This document shows, in pieces, positions 16,179-24,673 of a stretch of DNA of 64,000 nt. The position numbers and the translations under genes were made by a program. Position 1 is the stretch's first letter. Every line of letters starts with the position of its first letter. Source of the DNA: Streptomyces atratus (GTDB taxonomy: Bacteria > Actinomycetota > Actinomycetes > Streptomycetales > Streptomycetaceae); assembly GCF_900119365.1 (NCBI RefSeq), contig NZ_FPJO01000001.1, forward strand, positions 1-64,000, written 5' to 3'. The notes beneath the pieces were generated by a model. It searched no databases. It worked only from the letters and a program-made list of their open reading frames with translations, and had not been told where the DNA came from.

Positions 16179-17504
16179 TCAGCACTCGTCCTCGATCGTC
16201 CGGTCCCGCCCGGCCAGGATTCCGACCGCCATCTGCGGCAGCATGAGGCCCGCCATCAGTGCGATCGGCAGCTCCCAGCCGCCACTGTGCTGGTAGAGCA
16301 CACCGATCAGCAGCGGTCCCGGGATCGAGATCAGATAGCCGACGGACTGGGCGAACGCGGACAGCCGGACCACTCCCGCGCCGGTGCGCGTACGCATGCC
16401 GATCATGGTCAGGGCGAGCGGGAAGGAGCAGTTCGAGATGCCGAGGAGCACCGCCCAGGCCCAGGCCCCGCCGGCCGGGGCGAGGTAGAGGCCCGCGTAG
16501 CCGATGAGACCGCAGCTGCCGAGGAAGACGACGATCGGGCCCTGGTTCTTCATCCGGGTCGCGACCCTGGGGATGACGAAGGCGAGCGGTACGCCCATCG
16601 CCATGGTCACGGCCAGCAGCACACCCGCCGTACCGGCCGAGACCCCGGCGTCGCGGAAGATCTGCGGCATCCATCCCATGGCGATGTACGCGGCGGTGGC
16701 CTGGAGGCCGAAGAAGCAGGCGAGGGCCCAGGCGGTACGGCTGCGGGTGATCTTGAGGGCCGGGGTGCCTGTGTGCTGGGCGGCGGGCTGCCCCGGGGCG
16801 CCGGTCCGGTCCCGTACCACCGGGATCCAGGGCAGGATCGCGACGGCGGCGAGCGCGGCCCAGACGCCGAGCCCCAGCCGCCAGCTGCCGCCCATCGCGC
16901 TGGTCATCGGCACGGTCACCGCGGCGGCGAGCGAGGTGCCGAGGGCCATGGCCATCGAGTAGAGCCCGGTCATGGAGCCGACCCGGTCCGGGAACCAGCG
17001 CTTGACGATCACCGGCATCAGGACGTTGCTGACGGCGATGCCCATGAGGGCGAGGGCGCTCGCGGCGAGGAAGCCGGCCGTCCCGCCGACGAGCGGCCGG
17101 ATCACCAGACCGGCGGTGATGGCCGTCATGCCGGCGCAGACGACCGCCCCCGGGCCGAAGCGGCGGGCGAGGCGCGGCGCCATGATGCCGAAGGCCGCGA
17201 AGCAGAGCGGCGGTACGGAGGTGAGGACACCGGCCACGCTGCCGCTCATGTGCAGCCCGTCCCGTACCTCTTCGAGGAGGGCGCCGAGGCTGGTGATGGC
17301 GGGGCGGAGGTTGAGCGCGGTGAGGACCAGGCCGACGACGACCAGCCGGAGCACCCAGACAGAGGGTCCGTCGGCGGCCTGTGCCGTCTGCGGGTCCTGT
17401 CGGGTCGGCGAGGCCGTGGGTTTCGTGGGCGCGTCCATCGTGGTGGCGGGGCTCGGGTTCCGGGTCTGGGGCCGGGTCTCGTCTTCGGGCATGAGGCCCA
17501 TCAT
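16179..17504 (-). CDS. MFS transporter, CynX/NimT family
   Basis: The protein has about 440 residues with some twelve hydrophobic segments. Typical parts are LNLRPAITSLGALLEEVRDGLHMSGSVAGVLTSVPPLCFAAFG and the C-terminal FAQSVGYLISIPGPLLIGVLYQ. The family exports or imports cyanate, nitroimidazole or similar small compounds; the substrate here is unknown. The start is uncertain: ATG codons exist at 17531, 17504, 17501 and 17492, none with a strong ribosome-binding site. 17504 is chosen because the 17531 ATG lies inside a palindromic operator. It ends 17 bp before the 39-residue partner gene. Confidence 0.88.
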   Translation of the reverse strand: MMGLMPEDETRPQTRNPSPATTMDAPTKPTASPTRQDPQTAQAADGPSVWVLRLVVVGLVLTALNLRPAITSLGALLEEVRDGLHMSGSVAGVLTSVPPLCFAAFGIMAPRLARRFGPGAVVCAGMTAITAGLVIRPLVGGTAGFLAASALALMGIAVSNVLMPVIVKRWFPDRVGSMTGLYSMAMALGTSLAAAVTVPMTSAMGGSWRLGLGVWAALAAVAILPWIPVVRDRTGAPGQPAAQHTGTPALKITRSRTAWALACFFGLQATAAYIAMGWMPQIFRDAGVSAGTAGVLLAVTMAMGVPLAFVIPRVATRMKNQGPIVVFLGSCGLIGYAGLYLAPAGGAWAWAVLLGISNCSFPLALTMIGMRTRTGAGVVRLSAFAQSVGYLISIPGPLLIGVLYQHSGGWELPIALMAGLMLPQMAVGILAGRDRTIEDEC

Positions 17505-17506
17505 AG

Positions 17507-17534
17507 AATCATGGGATGATTGATTGTCCAATCA
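17507..17534. promoter_or_regulatory. paired palindromic operator between MFS and FadR-type genes
   Basis: Two adjoining perfect inverted repeats share one base: AATCAT-GGG-ATGATT (17507-17521) and TGATTG-TC-CAATCA (17521-17534). They lie in the spacer between the leftward MFS gene and the rightward GntR-family gene. The likely ligand is the FadR-type regulator, controlling itself and the exporter. Confidence 0.65.
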
Positions 17535-17628
17535 GCCCGGAGCCTCTCTGAGACCATTCGCCCCGGGCACGCAACCACAGCAACTCCCGTCCTTCCCCAT
17601 CACCCCAGCAACCCGACCAAGGAGCACC

Positions 17629-18303
17629 ATGGCGCTGACGTCTCCGCGGCGTTCGGCACTCGCCGACCAGGTGATTGCCCAGCTCAGGAATCAGATCACC
17701 TCGGGCGAGTGGCCCGTGGGTTCACGCATTCCCACCGAGCCCGAACTGGTGGAGCAGCTGGGGGTGGCCCGCAACACCGTCCGGGAGGCCGTGCGCGCCC
17801 TCGCGCACAACGGGCTGCTGGACATCCGGCAGGGTTCGGGCACCTATGTCGTCGCCACCAGCGAGCTGGCCGGGGTGATGCACCGCCGCTTCGCCTCCGC
17901 CGATCCGCGCCACATCGCCGAGCTGCGCTCCACCCTGGAGTCGTCGGCGGCGAGGCTGGCCGCCGCCCGGCGCACCGAGCGGGATCTGAAGCAGTTGGAC
18001 GCGCTCATGGCGCGCCGGGAGGAGACCTGGGCCGCGGGTGACGCCGAGGCGTTCGTCGCGGCGGACGCGACGCTGCATCTGGCCGTGGTCGCCGCCTCGC
18101 ACAACGACGTGCTGACCGGCCTCTACGCCGACCTGGGCGATCTGCTGCGCGACTATCTCAGGGGCGACATCGGTCATGAACTGCGGCCGGAGAACCACAT
18201 GGACCACGGCAGGCTGGTCGAGGCGATCCGGGCGGGCGACGGGGAGACGGCGGCGTCCGAGGCCGCGAGCCATGCGCTGAGCTGTCCGGTGGATCAGGCC
18301 TGA
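17629..18303 (+). CDS. FadR-type GntR regulator (FCD domain)
   Basis: The protein has 224 residues from the ATG at 17629, preceded by GGAGCACC. The N-terminal winged helix (ADQVIAQLRNQITSGEWPVGSRIPTEPELVEQLGVARNTVREAVRALAHNGLLDIRQGSGTYV) is followed by an FCD ligand-binding helical domain with the metal-binding-type histidines of HLAVVAASHN and ENHMDHGRLVEAI. It most likely represses the divergent transporter gene and itself, acting at the palindromes at 17507-17534; the inducer may be the exported compound. Confidence 0.92.
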   Translation: MALTSPRRSALADQVIAQLRNQITSGEWPVGSRIPTEPELVEQLGVARNTVREAVRALAHNGLLDIRQGSGTYVVATSELAGVMHRRFASADPRHIAELRSTLESSAARLAAARRTERDLKQLDALMARREETWAAGDAEAFVAADATLHLAVVAASHNDVLTGLYADLGDLLRDYLRGDIGHELRPENHMDHGRLVEAIRAGDGETAASEAASHALSCPVDQA

Positions 18304-18328
18304 GGTCCGTCCGGCGGCCCCAGGGCCG

Positions 18329-18703
18329 TCAGGTGTCCTGCACCCGGTGCGTGACCCAGACGGAGCCGACTTCCTTCCAGCAGCGGTCGTCGAGCCGCAC
18401 GGTCCGCCCGGGGCCCACGTCGACCGGCGTGGCATCGGCGTCTATGTCCCACCAGCGGCGGCACTCGGTGTGCAGTTGTACGCGGTCGGTGGAGGGGTAC
18501 GGGTTGTGGCAGTAGGCGACGACCCGGGAGCCCCGGACCGACGTACGGCATTCGGCTCCGGCGGGATCCGGGGTGGGGGCGTCAGGGGCGGATGCCCCGG
18601 CTCCCGCCCGTCCCGCCACGGATATCCCCACCGGGGCGGCGAGTGCGGCGACGGCTATGGAGGCCGCCAGCAGTATCCCGGTCCGGCGACGTGTGGAGCG
18701 CAT
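18329..18703 (-). CDS. secreted small protein with four cysteines
   Basis: The 124-residue protein has a basic N-terminus MRSTRRRT and a hydrophobic signal segment (GILLAASIAVAALAAPVGISVAG). The mature part contains four Cys (AECRTS, AYCHN, TECRRWW, DRCWKE), probably in two disulfides, and Trp-rich patches. No family was recognised. A secreted or cell-envelope role is inferred only from the signal sequence. It converges on the FadR-type gene with 25 bp between stops. Confidence 0.65.
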   Translation of the reverse strand: MRSTRRRTGILLAASIAVAALAAPVGISVAGRAGAGASAPDAPTPDPAGAECRTSVRGSRVVAYCHNPYPSTDRVQLHTECRRWWDIDADATPVDVGPGRTVRLDDRCWKEVGSVWVTHRVQDT

Positions 18704-18870
18704 GGCGACCTCCTCCCCGTAGCCCGACCCGAAGTCCGGTTCACCACATTCTGCGGTGGATCGACCATCTTTTCGACTTGAGCGGGCCGGAGCCGGGCGC
18801 GGACACGGAACAGCCGCGTTCCGCCTGCTCGGAGGCGGTACGCGGCTGTGTCAGGGCCCGTCGTAAGGGA

Positions 18871-19638
18871 TCAGGCACCCATCATGTGCACGCCACCGTC
18901 GACGTGGATGATCTCGCCCGTGGTCTTCGGGAAGAAGTCCGAGAGCAGCGCGACGACGGCACGGCCGGCCGGCTCCGGGTCGGACATGTCCCACGCCAGC
19001 GGGGAGCGGGTGTTCCACACGTCGGCGAGCTCGCCGAAGCCCGGGATGGACTTGGCGGCCATCGAGCCGATCGGTCCGGCGGAGACCAGGTTGCAGCGCA
19101 GCCCGTCCTTGCCCAGGTCACGGGCGAGGTAGCGGGAGGTGGCCTCCAGCGCGGCCTTGGCCGGGCCCATCCAGTCGTACTGCGGCCAGGCGAACTGCGC
19201 GTCGAAGGTGAGGCCGACGATCGAGCCGCCCTCGCTCATCAGCGGCTTGCAGGCCATGGCGAGCGACTTCAGCGAGAACGCCGAGACGTGCATCGCCGTG
19301 GCGACGGACTCGAACGGGGTGTTGAGGAAGTTGCCGCCGAGCGCGTCCTGCGGCGCGAAGCCGATGGAGTGGACGACGCCGTCGAGCGAACCGAGCTCCT
19401 CCTTGACCAGGCCGGCGAGCCGGTCGAGGTGCTCGGCGTTGGTCACGTCCAGCTCGATGACCTTGGCCGGCTTGGGCAGCTTCTTGGCGATGCGCTCCGT
19501 CAGCGTGGGCCGGGGGAAGGCGGTCAGGATGATCTCGGCACCCTGCTCCTGGGCCACCTTGGCGGTGTGGAAAGCGATGGACGACTCCATCAGCACACCG
19601 GTGATGAGGATGCGCTTGCCGTCGAGAATTCCGCTCAT
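18871..19638 (-). CDS. fabI: enoyl-ACP reductase (InhA/FabI type)
   Basis: The 255-residue SDR protein has the NADH site GKRILITGVLMESSIAFHTAK and the FabI-specific Y-x6-K active site (Tyr154, Lys161 in QYDWMGPAKAAL), close to InhA Tyr158/Lys165. SIGFAPQDALGGNFLNTPFE further supports the family. It catalyses the last reduction of each fatty-acid elongation cycle. It follows fabG by 5 bp in the same direction, matching the mycobacterial fabG1-inhA operon. Confidence 0.95.
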   Translation of the reverse strand: MSGILDGKRILITGVLMESSIAFHTAKVAQEQGAEIILTAFPRPTLTERIAKKLPKPAKVIELDVTNAEHLDRLAGLVKEELGSLDGVVHSIGFAPQDALGGNFLNTPFESVATAMHVSAFSLKSLAMACKPLMSEGGSIVGLTFDAQFAWPQYDWMGPAKAALEATSRYLARDLGKDGLRCNLVSAGPIGSMAAKSIPGFGELADVWNTRSPLAWDMSDPEPAGRAVVALLSDFFPKTTGEIIHVDGGVHMMGA

Positions 19639-19643
19639 GGTGA

Positions 19644-20363
19644 TCAGTGACCCATGCCCAATCCGCCGTCAACGGGGATGACGGCTCCAGTGATGTACGA
19701 CGCGTCGTCGGAGGCGAGGAAGCGCACCGCGGCGGCGATCTCCTCGGGCTGCGCGTAGCGGCCGAGCGGCACCTGGGACACGATGCCCTTGCGCTGCTCC
19801 TCGGTGAGCACCTGCGTCATGTCGGTGTCGACAAAACCGGGCGCGACGACGTTGAAAGTGATGTTCCGGGAACCGAGCTCACGGGCCAGCGACCGGGCGA
19901 AGCCGACCAGACCCGCCTTGGACGCGGCGTAGTTCGCCTGCCCGGCCGAGCCGAGGAGCCCGACGACGGAGGAGATGAGGACGACACGGCCCTTCTTGGC
20001 TCGCAGCATGCCGCGGTTGGCGCGCTTGACGACCCGGAAGGTGCCGGTGAGGTTGGTGTCGAGGACGGACGTGAAGTCGTCCTCGGACATCCGCATCAGC
20101 AACTGGTCCTTGGTGATACCGGCGTTGGCGACCAGCACCTCCACGGGACCGTGCTTCTCCTCGATCTCCTTGTAGGCCTGCTCCACCTGCTCGGCGTCGG
20201 TGATGTCGCAACGGACCGCGAGAACACCGGCCTCGGTGAGCACCGCGGGCGGCTCGCCGGAGCGACAGGTGATCGCGACCTTGTCGCCGTTGTCGGCGAA
20301 TGCGCGGGCGATGGCGAGGCCGATGCCCCGGTTTCCTCCGGTGACGAGAACCGAGCGGCTCAA
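19644..20363 (-). CDS. fabG: 3-oxoacyl-ACP reductase
   Basis: The 239-residue SDR starts with an uncommon TTG codon at 20363. It has the NADP site VTGGNRGIGLAIARAF, NAG in VANAGITKDQLL, and the triad Ser132 region (ISSVVGLLG), Tyr145 and Lys149 (NYAASKAGL). It ends ITGAVIPVDGGLGMGH. It reduces beta-ketoacyl-ACP in fatty-acid synthesis and pairs with fabI 5 bp downstream. A 7-bp inverted repeat lies 24-52 bp upstream. Confidence 0.95.
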   Translation of the reverse strand: MSRSVLVTGGNRGIGLAIARAFADNGDKVAITCRSGEPPAVLTEAGVLAVRCDITDAEQVEQAYKEIEEKHGPVEVLVANAGITKDQLLMRMSEDDFTSVLDTNLTGTFRVVKRANRGMLRAKKGRVVLISSVVGLLGSAGQANYAASKAGLVGFARSLARELGSRNITFNVVAPGFVDTDMTQVLTEEQRKGIVSQVPLGRYAQPEEIAAAVRFLASDDASYITGAVIPVDGGLGMGH

Positions 20364-20386
20364 CGGATCACCCTTTCCCTAGCGGT

Positions 20387-20415
20387 CTGGTACATCGAAA
20401 ACCTATCGGTACCAG
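20387..20415 (-). promoter_or_regulatory. possible promoter/operator of fabG-fabI
   Basis: CTGGTAC (20387-20393) is repeated in inverse as GTACCAG (20409-20415) across 15 bases, with a possible -10 TAGGTT (minus strand, 20400-20405) between the arms. The layout would suit a dimeric repressor. Confidence 0.35.
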
Positions 20416-20517
20416 GCGCTCCACGAGCAATCGGCCCCTGACAGCGCCTTCCTCCGGGCACTGTGGGGTTCCTACAGCACCCGGTCCGGATGAACGCTTC
20501 CCGCACCGGCAAGTGCC

Positions 20518-20910
20518 TCAGCGAAAGCCCGGCGCTTCGACGGGGAGGCCGACGCCCTCGGCAACCTCCAGCATCCGTTTGTCGTAACTGATGAGTACGT
20601 CGAGCGACGCTCCCAGCACCTGGGCACTGGCCACGTGGATCGCGTCGAGCGTCCGGACTCTTCCCGACAGGGCGGCAGCCGCGTCCCGTACCTCATCGGT
20701 CAGGAGGATCTCGGTGAAGTCCCGGGTCAGGTCCCCCATGAGCCGAGGGAAGCTACCGACCCGGTCCAGTGTCCGAACGGTCTCCACAAAGCCGAGACTG
20801 CTGGTCGCCAGGGGTGCCACCGGCCGCCCCGCGAGATGTGCTCGCAGCTCACGAGCATGCTCGCGCCCGCTCAGCAGAGTGACGATCGCCGAGCTGTCCA
20901 TGTAGATCAA
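20518..20910 (-). CDS. PIN-domain toxin (VapC family)
   Basis: The protein has about 130 residues from a TTG at 20910 (an ATG at 20901 gives 127). PIN-domain acidic residues are visible: D in MDSSAIVTLL, E in LGFVETVRT, D in VRTLDAIHVASA, and D/D in DVLISYDKRM. VapC toxins are magnesium-dependent RNases acting on tRNA or rRNA. The TTG start overlaps the TGA of the antitoxin gene, a classic coupled arrangement. Its start codon is weak, which may limit toxin synthesis relative to antitoxin. Confidence 0.88.
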   Translation of the reverse strand: MIYMDSSAIVTLLSGREHARELRAHLAGRPVAPLATSSLGFVETVRTLDRVGSFPRLMGDLTRDFTEILLTDEVRDAAAALSGRVRTLDAIHVASAQVLGASLDVLISYDKRMLEVAEGVGLPVEAPGFR

Positions 20911-21191
20911 CGCGGATCGTCCTCACGCTCGGCGAGCAGAATGTCCAGGGGAGAGACATCTTCCGGCGGCTCACAGGCCGGCAGCCGGTCGAGATCGGCC
21001 GTCGTGGCCGGCTTCAGCCTGATCTGCCCCTGCGCGACAAGCGAGGCATAGCGCTCCGAGGCCCCGGTACCGGGAAGCAGTATCGCGATGACGTTGCCGT
21101 GTCTCGTCACCTGAATCGCCTCGCCCTTTTCCACCCGGGCGAAGACGGCACTCGGGTTGTACGAGAACTCTCGGACGGAGATGGTGCTCAT
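20907..21191 (-). CDS. Phd/YefM-type antitoxin
   Basis: The protein has 94 residues from the ATG at 21191, preceded by GGGAG. It begins MSTISVREFSYNPSAVFARVEKGEAIQVTRHGNVIAILLPG, the DNA-binding fold of Phd/YefM antitoxins, and has a C-terminal tail with acidic residues that would wrap the toxin. It is the first gene of a two-gene operon with the PIN toxin, which it should neutralise and with which it should autorepress transcription. Confidence 0.88.
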   Translation of the reverse strand: MSTISVREFSYNPSAVFARVEKGEAIQVTRHGNVIAILLPGTGASERYASLVAQGQIRLKPATTADLDRLPACEPPEDVSPLDILLAEREDDPR

Positions 21192-21286
21192 CGGGGCTCC
21201 CTTCGACAACCATCAGGGAAAGTACCTACATTTTTTGAATCGTACCTACAACGAGGATGCATCGACACGGCCCGGCAGGGCAGGGC

Positions 21287-21762
21287 TCACCCGGCGGGGC
21301 AGGGGACCCGGCACCGGATCTGCTTGCCGATCGACGACCGGACCACGTGCCAGCCCGGCGCGAGCAGATCCAGCAGCGCGAGGCCACGGCCGGCCTCGGC
21401 CTCCGCGTCGTCCAGCGCGATGCCGCGACGGCGCGGAACGGTGCGGGGTCCGGGTCATGGACATTGACCGCGACCCCGAAAGCCGCGGCGTACACCTCCA
21501 CCACGACGGGCACGTGATCCCCGCAGGCTCGGACGGCGTTCCCGACGAGCTCCGACACGACGAGCTGCGCGGCGTCGGCCACGTCCCCCTGCACGCTCAG
21601 TTCGGCCAAGGCCTTGGCGGTGAGCTCACGTACGGAGCGGAGGTTCGGTCCGGAGGCGTTGATGTGTGCCGCGAAGCCGCGGCTCCGGTAGCGCACATAG
21701 TGCCCGACGGCAGGTGGCGGGGACTGCGGGTCGTGGTCTTCCTCGTCGGCCATGCCGAACAT
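21287..21762 (-). pseudogene. anti-sigma-type ATP-binding protein, frameshifted
   Basis: The N-terminal reading frame from 21762 encodes a HATPase_c-type, RsbW-like protein: VRELTAKALAELSVQGDVADAAQLVVSELVGNAV (N-box). The HDPDPAPF (G1) segment follows. After about codon 115, near 21420-21435, the frame loses similarity, but another frame on the same strand resumes as GIALDDAEAEAGRGLALLDLLA (G2 box) and ends IRCRVPCPAG at a stop at 21287. A single missing base or two extra bases therefore breaks the gene. The frame as sequenced would run on to 21226 with a non-homologous Arg/Ser-rich tail. It lies beside the HTH and DUF397 genes, the usual partners. Confidence 0.75.
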
Positions 21763-21950
21763 GACGCCTCCAGCCTGCGGCGCTGGGCCGCGCTCGACTT
21801 CTCACCCTGGGCTTCAACTCATGCCCTGTAGAGCCAACTTGACCGCAGACATTGCAAACCTCGCAAGTGACTCGCAAGTTTGTCACCTAAATTGATTGCC
21901 CAGTGGCCTGCTGCGTCGACTTGCACGTGGGGCGCTGCCAGACTCCTGGC

Positions 21951-22820
21951 ATGCCAAACGCGCGACCAGTTCCCACAGTCCGCCGACGCCGACTCGGCGA
22001 AGCTCTCCGCCGGTATCGGAACGCTGCCGGCCTCACCCTCGACTCGGCAGCCGAAGCACTTGGGTGGCTCGGTCCCAAGTTGTCCCGGATCGAGACCGCC
22101 AACGGTCATGTCCGGCCGACGGAAGTGGCCGAACTGCTCAGGGTGTACGGGGTTGATGACCAAGAGGTGGTCGCGGCCCTGGAAGGACTCGCCAAGGACG
22201 CCCGCAAGCAGGGCTGGTGGCAGACATACAGCGGCATCGTGTCGCCCACGTACGCGGACTACATCTCGCTCGAATCCGATGCCGCGAGCGTGCGCGAGTT
22301 CGCACCGCTGCTCATTCCCGGCCTTCTTCAGACCGCCGCCTACGCACGGGAGACCATCGCCGCCAACGCGATCACGCGCACGCCGGAGGAAGTCGCCGCG
22401 CTCGCAGAGGTCCGCCAGGCCCGACAGGCCGTACTCACCCGTCCGTCCGGGCCGCTGAAGCTCTGGGCGATCATCCACGAAGCCGTGCTGCACCAGAGGT
22501 TCGCCACACGGCCGACGACCATGCGCGAGCAGCTGCGCAGACTGCTGGACGTCTCGGAGATGCCGCATGTGACACTCCAGGTGATGCCACTCGACGGCAC
22601 ACCCCACCCGGGTAGTGTCGGCGGCTTCAGCCTCGTCGGCTTTCCCGGACCGATGCCAGACGTGGTTCTGCTGGAGAATCTCATCGGGTCGTCCTACGTT
22701 GAGGGCGTCGGTGAAGTGGGGACTTTCGCCGACGCGTTCGAGCGAATCGTTGCGGCAGCGCTGCCGACGGACGACTCACTGAAGCTGATCTCCCAGATGG
22801 AAGAGAGACACCGTAAGTGA
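21951..22820 (+). CDS. WhiJ-like HTH regulator (XRE HTH + DUF5753)
   Basis: The protein has 289 residues from the ATG at 21951 (MPNARPVPTV). The N-terminal XRE helix-turn-helix is RRRLGEALRRYRNAAGLTLDSAAEALGWLGPKLSRIETANGHVRP. The rest, from FAPLLIPGLLQTAAYARETI to the end, is a DUF5753-type effector domain. In Streptomyces such WhiJ-like regulators occur in many paralogous clusters with BldB-like DUF397 proteins and RsbW-like ATPases and affect development. It overlaps the DUF397 gene by 4 bp. Confidence 0.9.
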   Translation: MPNARPVPTVRRRRLGEALRRYRNAAGLTLDSAAEALGWLGPKLSRIETANGHVRPTEVAELLRVYGVDDQEVVAALEGLAKDARKQGWWQTYSGIVSPTYADYISLESDAASVREFAPLLIPGLLQTAAYARETIAANAITRTPEEVAALAEVRQARQAVLTRPSGPLKLWAIIHEAVLHQRFATRPTTMREQLRRLLDVSEMPHVTLQVMPLDGTPHPGSVGGFSLVGFPGPMPDVVLLENLIGSSYVEGVGEVGTFADAFERIVAAALPTDDSLKLISQMEERHRK

Positions 22821-23041
22821 ACGAAGATCGCACAGCGGAACTGCACGCATACGACATCTCCGCGCTCGCCTGGCACAAAGCCACCGCCAGCGGCGGGGAG
22901 GGCAACTGCGTGGAAGTCGCCAGCCTCCCCGGAGGGGCAACGGCCGTACGCGACTCGAAGGACCTCGCACGCACCCCCCTGCGGTTCAGTGCCCCGGGGT
23001 GGGCCGCGTTCAGGGCGGGCGTGATCGACGGCGCCCTCTGA
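22817..23041 (+). CDS. DUF397 (BldB-like) small protein
   Basis: The 74-residue protein starts at a GTG (22817) overlapping the TGA of the HTH gene (GTGA). DUF397 features are ALAWHKATASGGEGNCVEVA, AVRDSKDL and FSAPGWAAFRAGV. BldB-type DUF397 proteins are small partners of WhiJ-like regulators, needed in development. It has no membrane segment. Confidence 0.92.
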   Translation: MNEDRTAELHAYDISALAWHKATASGGEGNCVEVASLPGGATAVRDSKDLARTPLRFSAPGWAAFRAGVIDGAL

Positions 23042-23149
23042 CCGGCCGGGTGACGAGCCCGGCGTGCTCGTCCGGGAAACCTGTGGCCGGTCGCCCTCGA
23101 CGCACGACATGGTTCACTGCGAACACATGCCGAAAAGACGGAGTACTAC

Positions 23150-24673
23150 ATGCCTCATGAGGTAGATCAGTCATTCCTGGCCCTGCCGCTGCGGGCCCTC
23201 GCCGACGCGGCGCTCGCCCGCGCGCGGGCGCTGGGCGCCGTGCATGCGGACTTCCGGCTGGAGCGGGTGCGCAGCGCGTCCTGGCGGCTGCGGGACGCCC
23301 GGCCCGCCGGGTCCTCGGACACCACCGATCTCGGCTACGCGGTGCGGGTGGTGCACGGCGGGGCGTGGGGCTTCGCGTCCGGGGTGGACCTGACGATGGA
23401 CGCCGCGGCGAAGGTGGCCTCGCAGGCCGTCGCCATGGCGAAGCTGTCGGCGAAGGTGATCGCGGCCGCCGGCTCGGACGAGCGGGTGGAGCTGGCGGAC
23501 GAGCCGGTGCACGGCGAGCGGACCTGGGTCTCGGCGTACGACATCGACCCCTTCGACGTACCGGCCGAGGAGAAGGCGGGGCTGCTCGCCGAGTGGAGCG
23601 GCCGGCTCCTGGGTGCCGAGGGCGTCGCGCATGTGGACGCCTCGCTGATGACCGTCCACGAGAACAAGTTCTACGCGGACACGGCCGGCACCGTGACCAC
23701 CCAGCAACGGGTGCGGCTGCATCCGCAGCTCACCGCGGTCGCCGTGGACGGGACCACCGGTGAGTTCGACTCGATGCGGACGATCGCCCCGCCGGTGGGC
23801 CGCGGCTGGGAGTACCTGACCGGGACCGGCTGGGACTGGGACGACGAGCTGGAGCGGATTCCCGGGCTGCTGGCCGAGAAGATGCGGGCGCCGAGCGTCG
23901 AGGCGGGGACGTACGACCTGGTCGTCGACCCGTCCAACCTCTGGCTGACCATCCACGAGTCGATCGGCCACGCCACCGAGCTGGACCGGGCGTTGGGCTA
24001 CGAGGCGGCGTACGCCGGGACCTCGTTCGCCACCTTCGACCAGCTGGGGAAGCTGGTGTACGGCTCCCCCGTGATGAATGTGACCGGTGACCGCACCGCC
24101 GAGCACGGGCTCGCGACCATCGGGTACGACGACGAGGGTGTCCAGGCTCAGTCCTGGGACCTGGTCAAGGACGGGACGCTGGTCGGGTACCAACTGGACC
24201 GGCGGATCGCGAAGCTGACGGGGCTGGGCCGTTCCAACGGCTGCGCGTACGCGGACTCGCCGGGCCATGTCCCTGTACAGCGGATGGCCAACGTGTCGCT
24301 GCGGCCGGATCCGGGCGGGCTGTCCACGGAGGACCTGATCGGCGGGGTGGAGCGCGGGATCTACGTGGTCGGCGACCGGTCCTGGTCCATCGACATGCAG
24401 CGCTACAACTTCCAGTTCACCGGGCAGCGGTTCTTCCGGATCGAGAACGGCAGGCTGGCCGGGCAGCTGCGCGATGTCGCGTACCAGGCGACGACGACGG
24501 ACTTCTGGGGCTCGATGGAGAAGGTCGGCGGCCCGCAGACGTACGTCCTGGGCGGCGCCTTCAACTGCGGCAAGGCCCAGCCGGGCCAGATCGCGGCTGT
24601 CTCGCACGGCTGCCCCTCCGCCCTCTTCCGGGGCGTGAACATCCTCAATACGACGCAGGAGGCCGGACGATGA
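23150..24673 (+). CDS. tldD: TldD-family metalloprotease
   Basis: The 507-residue protein matches the TldD family. Its metal-binding motif is the HExxxH in NLWLTIHESIGHATELDRALGYEAAYAGTSFAT, and the C-terminal cysteine region is GGAFNCGKAQPGQIAAVSHGCPSA. It pairs with the next gene (TldE) by a 4-bp ATGA overlap. In E. coli the heterodimer matures microcin B17 and degrades CcdA-type peptides. Actinobacterial pairs are housekeeping genes of unclear substrate. Confidence 0.93.
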   Translation: MPHEVDQSFLALPLRALADAALARARALGAVHADFRLERVRSASWRLRDARPAGSSDTTDLGYAVRVVHGGAWGFASGVDLTMDAAAKVASQAVAMAKLSAKVIAAAGSDERVELADEPVHGERTWVSAYDIDPFDVPAEEKAGLLAEWSGRLLGAEGVAHVDASLMTVHENKFYADTAGTVTTQQRVRLHPQLTAVAVDGTTGEFDSMRTIAPPVGRGWEYLTGTGWDWDDELERIPGLLAEKMRAPSVEAGTYDLVVDPSNLWLTIHESIGHATELDRALGYEAAYAGTSFATFDQLGKLVYGSPVMNVTGDRTAEHGLATIGYDDEGVQAQSWDLVKDGTLVGYQLDRRIAKLTGLGRSNGCAYADSPGHVPVQRMANVSLRPDPGGLSTEDLIGGVERGIYVVGDRSWSIDMQRYNFQFTGQRFFRIENGRLAGQLRDVAYQATTTDFWGSMEKVGGPQTYVLGGAFNCGKAQPGQIAAVSHGCPSALFRGVNILNTTQEAGR

